Source: Triops longicaudatus
Lineage: Eukaryota; Arthropoda; Branchiopoda; Notostraca; Triopsidae
Direction: 5' to 3'
DNA: 64,000 nt
NCBI GenBank assembly: GCA_022885665.1
Contig: JAGQDJ010000077.1
Coordinates: forward strand, 806,001-870,000
Part shown: piece by piece, positions 61,801 through 64,000 of the stretch
Numbering within the stretch: position 1 is the stretch's first letter
Layout: every line of letters begins with the position of its first letter
Notes under the pieces: model-generated
What the model was told of the DNA's origin: nothing
Database searches by the model: none
The model's input: only the letters and a program-made list of their open reading frames with translations
Position numbers and translations under genes: made by a program

Positions 61801-62584
61801 AAAAACAATATTTTTAATACTGAAAACAATTTACTACCAGCTTTAATTATTCGAGTCTTTTACACAGAGCTTTCGCATAAACCAAAAAACTCATTTTGAC
61901 ATTATATTTATTCTTTAAAGGGAGGACAATATGTACTAGAAATTGTGGACTACTTCGGTGGCGGTTTCATTATCTTCGTCATGGCAATTATTGAAATAGT
62001 TGCCATTAGTTGGGTGTACGGAGTAGACAATATCATCCGTGATATTAAATTCATGACCAACGTCAGTTTGGGTTGGTATTGGAAGTTCACGTGGTCCATC
62101 TTCATTCCTATTGCCTTGTCAGGCATTTTTGTGTATTCACTGGTCTTATATAAGCCTCTGAAAGAAACACGCTCGGAAACGGAAATATATTATTACCCCT
62201 ACGGGGCAATGGGTATGGCAACCTGTGCTATATTTTAATTTGAAAACTTTTTCATTTAAATCTCTATTTTTTGTTATTTAGTTGCCGGTTGGCTCTTAGC
62301 TGTGGTAGCTATTGTTCAAGTTCCTATTTGGGGCGCATGGGTCATTTATAAACAGAAGCGAGGTCATACCTTCGTAGAAGTACGTACTCTGTTTTCAACG
62401 CTTGTTCCTGTTTAACAATATTGTTTATTTGCTATAGAAACTCAAGAACAGTTGCAAATTCACTGACCAATGGGGACCGAAAGATCCTCAACTTCATCGT
62501 GAATGGTTGCTTTATCGAGAAGAAAACCCGCTTCCAGAAAGCTTGTACAGTAAATTAGTACGACGCATTCGGGGAAACAAATGA
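58874..62584 (+). CDS. SLC6-family nutrient amino acid transporter (NAT) B, 12 exons, 642 aa
   Basis: Exons: 58874-58909, 59829-59930, 60021-60309, 60378-60603, 60701-60971, 61038-61141, 61210-61331, 61422-61486, 61543-61719, 61921-62212, 62282-62379, 62438-62584. It is closely similar to the upstream transporter through all 12 helices (IEFLLSCIAMSVGLGNVW; GKPLYFLEMALGQFSSFG; SSGKAAYFTALFPYV; DYFGGGFIIFVMAIIEI) and in the C-terminal tail (FTDQWGPKDPQLHREWL). It too has Gly at the amine-coordinating TM1 position. Differences lie in the N-terminal cytoplasmic segment and the extracellular loop (LKNLSCYTTLSNGT). Same orientation and adjacency indicate tandem duplication. Exon 1 encodes only 12 residues; its ATG (58874) is in an AAAATG context, and an alternative start is the ATG of exon 2 (59832). 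Confidence 0.9.
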
Positions 62585-64000
62585 AACTCTTGAAGCATAA
62601 TTGTACATATCATACTTTGGGAACAAAAACCTGTGAAACGATAACCTCTAAAGGGGTGCAATTCAGTTGGTTACAATAACTAAAGATTTTTTCCTTGATC
62701 TCAGTTGTACTGAGCTCGTTGATTCCTGTATACCATTCTAAATCGTTACTTATCCCCGCAGGCAAAGTTTCAAAATCGTCGCGCTTAAGACCCTTGTCAC
62801 ATTATATACAATAATCTAGGCAATTATCCCCGTGCCATTGTTAACCTCTACTTGTTCCGTCCCATTGTAAGAATGTCCCCCGGGTTTTAAAGGCAACCGA
62901 GCCAACATTTTAGCCTCTCGTTGTTATCATTCGTTGTGAATTATTAGTACCTTAAGAAGTGATTTAAATCAAGCAGTGGCTACATTCCATTTTCGAACAT
63001 TTAACTAAGATTCGTATCATCTGAACATCCAAATACATTTAATCCGAAAAATAATATATTTTTTAACTTTCATTCTAAAATCTTGGGACTCAACAGAACG
63101 CGACTGTGAGCGAGGATCAGGACAGATCATTTGAAAAAAGGAAAGAAAAAACGTGCTGAAACATACTCGTCTCGAATTATTTTTTTCCGTCATGATCTTG
63201 CTGCCCTCTAGTAGTAGGGCTCCTAAAGAACTTTCCCGTTCGCTGCACATGGTTTGATTTGACAAAAATCACTCTGTGGACAAAAATAATTCCCGTTACC
63301 AAAGAACCTTGAATCCAGGCTGTTAAATTTTTCACTGAAATCTATAAATATCCATATAATCAACTTTAGGGTATACGCCTAGGTAATTATATGCATAGCG
63401 GAATACTGAAATCATTATAACGTGATGCGTGTTACTGTACAAGCTCGACATCTTTCAAATTCGCGGTCGGTTGACTTCCGCTATACTTTAGTGAATGACT
63501 CTATGCCCAGATGGCGATATGTACCTAAGAACGGTTTAATGTGTCCCATATTTACTCGACTACAAATGAAGGCATCAAATGGGCCTTCCGAAGCATTGAA
63601 ACCCTTAAATTTCCCGCCGTTTCGAGAGTGATGTGTTAAGTAACATTCATAATTTCAAATAGTGTTCCTGAAACTTCGGTAGTGAAATAAGTAAATTGAC
63701 TAATTGAAAAAAGGATCATATGGTCTACTGGATGGTGAGTCGGAAGTTACGAAAAGACACTAGGTTACGTACTTACTAGAAAAAATGAAAATCTTACAGG
63801 TACAGTTGCCCCACAGACAGCCTGTGAATGGATGTTCGCTTTTGACAGCCTTACTTATGAATAACCGAAGTTTAACCTACTCACAAATGAGATGCCGTAA
63901 ACCAGATCATGTGGGTACCTAGTATTGTAAGCACGTCCCAGCAACCATAGGGGAGGGTGGTGACGATACCACATCCGGCACAGAACAGAAGATCACTGAT
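62585..64000. other. Right-hand flank after transporter B
   Basis: 3' UTR of transporter B and unassigned AT-rich DNA. The only open frames are short (under 85 codons) and show no domain. The next gene was not reached. Confidence 0.45.

Overview
This is a eukaryotic nuclear window with intron-rich protein genes, canonical GT-AG splice sites, minimal introns of about 53-62 bp and AT-rich introns and intergenic DNA. Two chaoptin-like leucine-rich-repeat (LRR) proteins and two tandem insect-type nutrient amino acid transporters (SLC6/NAT) point to an arthropod, or at least an ecdysozoan. That assignment is an inference from gene content; nothing identifies the species. I rebuilt the gene models by hand, following splice sites, reading phase and remembered family alignments, so exon ends may be off by a base or two. 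Every model below keeps frame from first to last exon.

Layout: (1) 1-27678, minus strand: a TEP1-like (telomerase protein component 1) gene, running off the left edge at its 3' end. 27 exons and about 2002 codons are visible, in the order TROVE, vWA, DUF4062, NACHT, WD40. Its sixth intron is about 19.6 kb (5657-25269). (2) Two complete LRR genes lie inside that intron on the plus strand: a GPI-anchor-type chaoptin-like gene (6214-12049, 1262 aa) and a transmembrane chaoptin-like gene (17285-24939, 1600 aa). (3) 30682-42046, plus: a complete clade-B (COL5A1/COL11A1-type) fibrillar procollagen of 32 exons and 1696 aa. It has a TSPN/LamG head, about 337 uninterrupted Gly-X-Y triplets and a COLFI C-propeptide that lacks two of the usual eight cysteines. 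(4) 43183-43962, plus: intronless ELP6, an Elongator subunit. (5) 44606-49923, plus: a KIF19-like kinesin-8, 14 exons, 806 aa. (6) 51756-55422 and 58874-62584, plus: tandem NAT/SLC6 transporters of 670 and 642 aa.

The genes do not form one pathway. The two LRR genes and the two transporters are local paralogue pairs. The notable architecture is the pair of nested LRR genes in one TEP1 intron. A single N in a poly-A run (13471) and another between two apparently identical 97-bp copies (36262) mark probable assembly joins. The TEP1 exons on both sides of 13471 belong to one gene, in phase and co-linear with the family, which supports that join. I saw no convincing tRNA, rRNA or CRISPR array, and no complete transposon.
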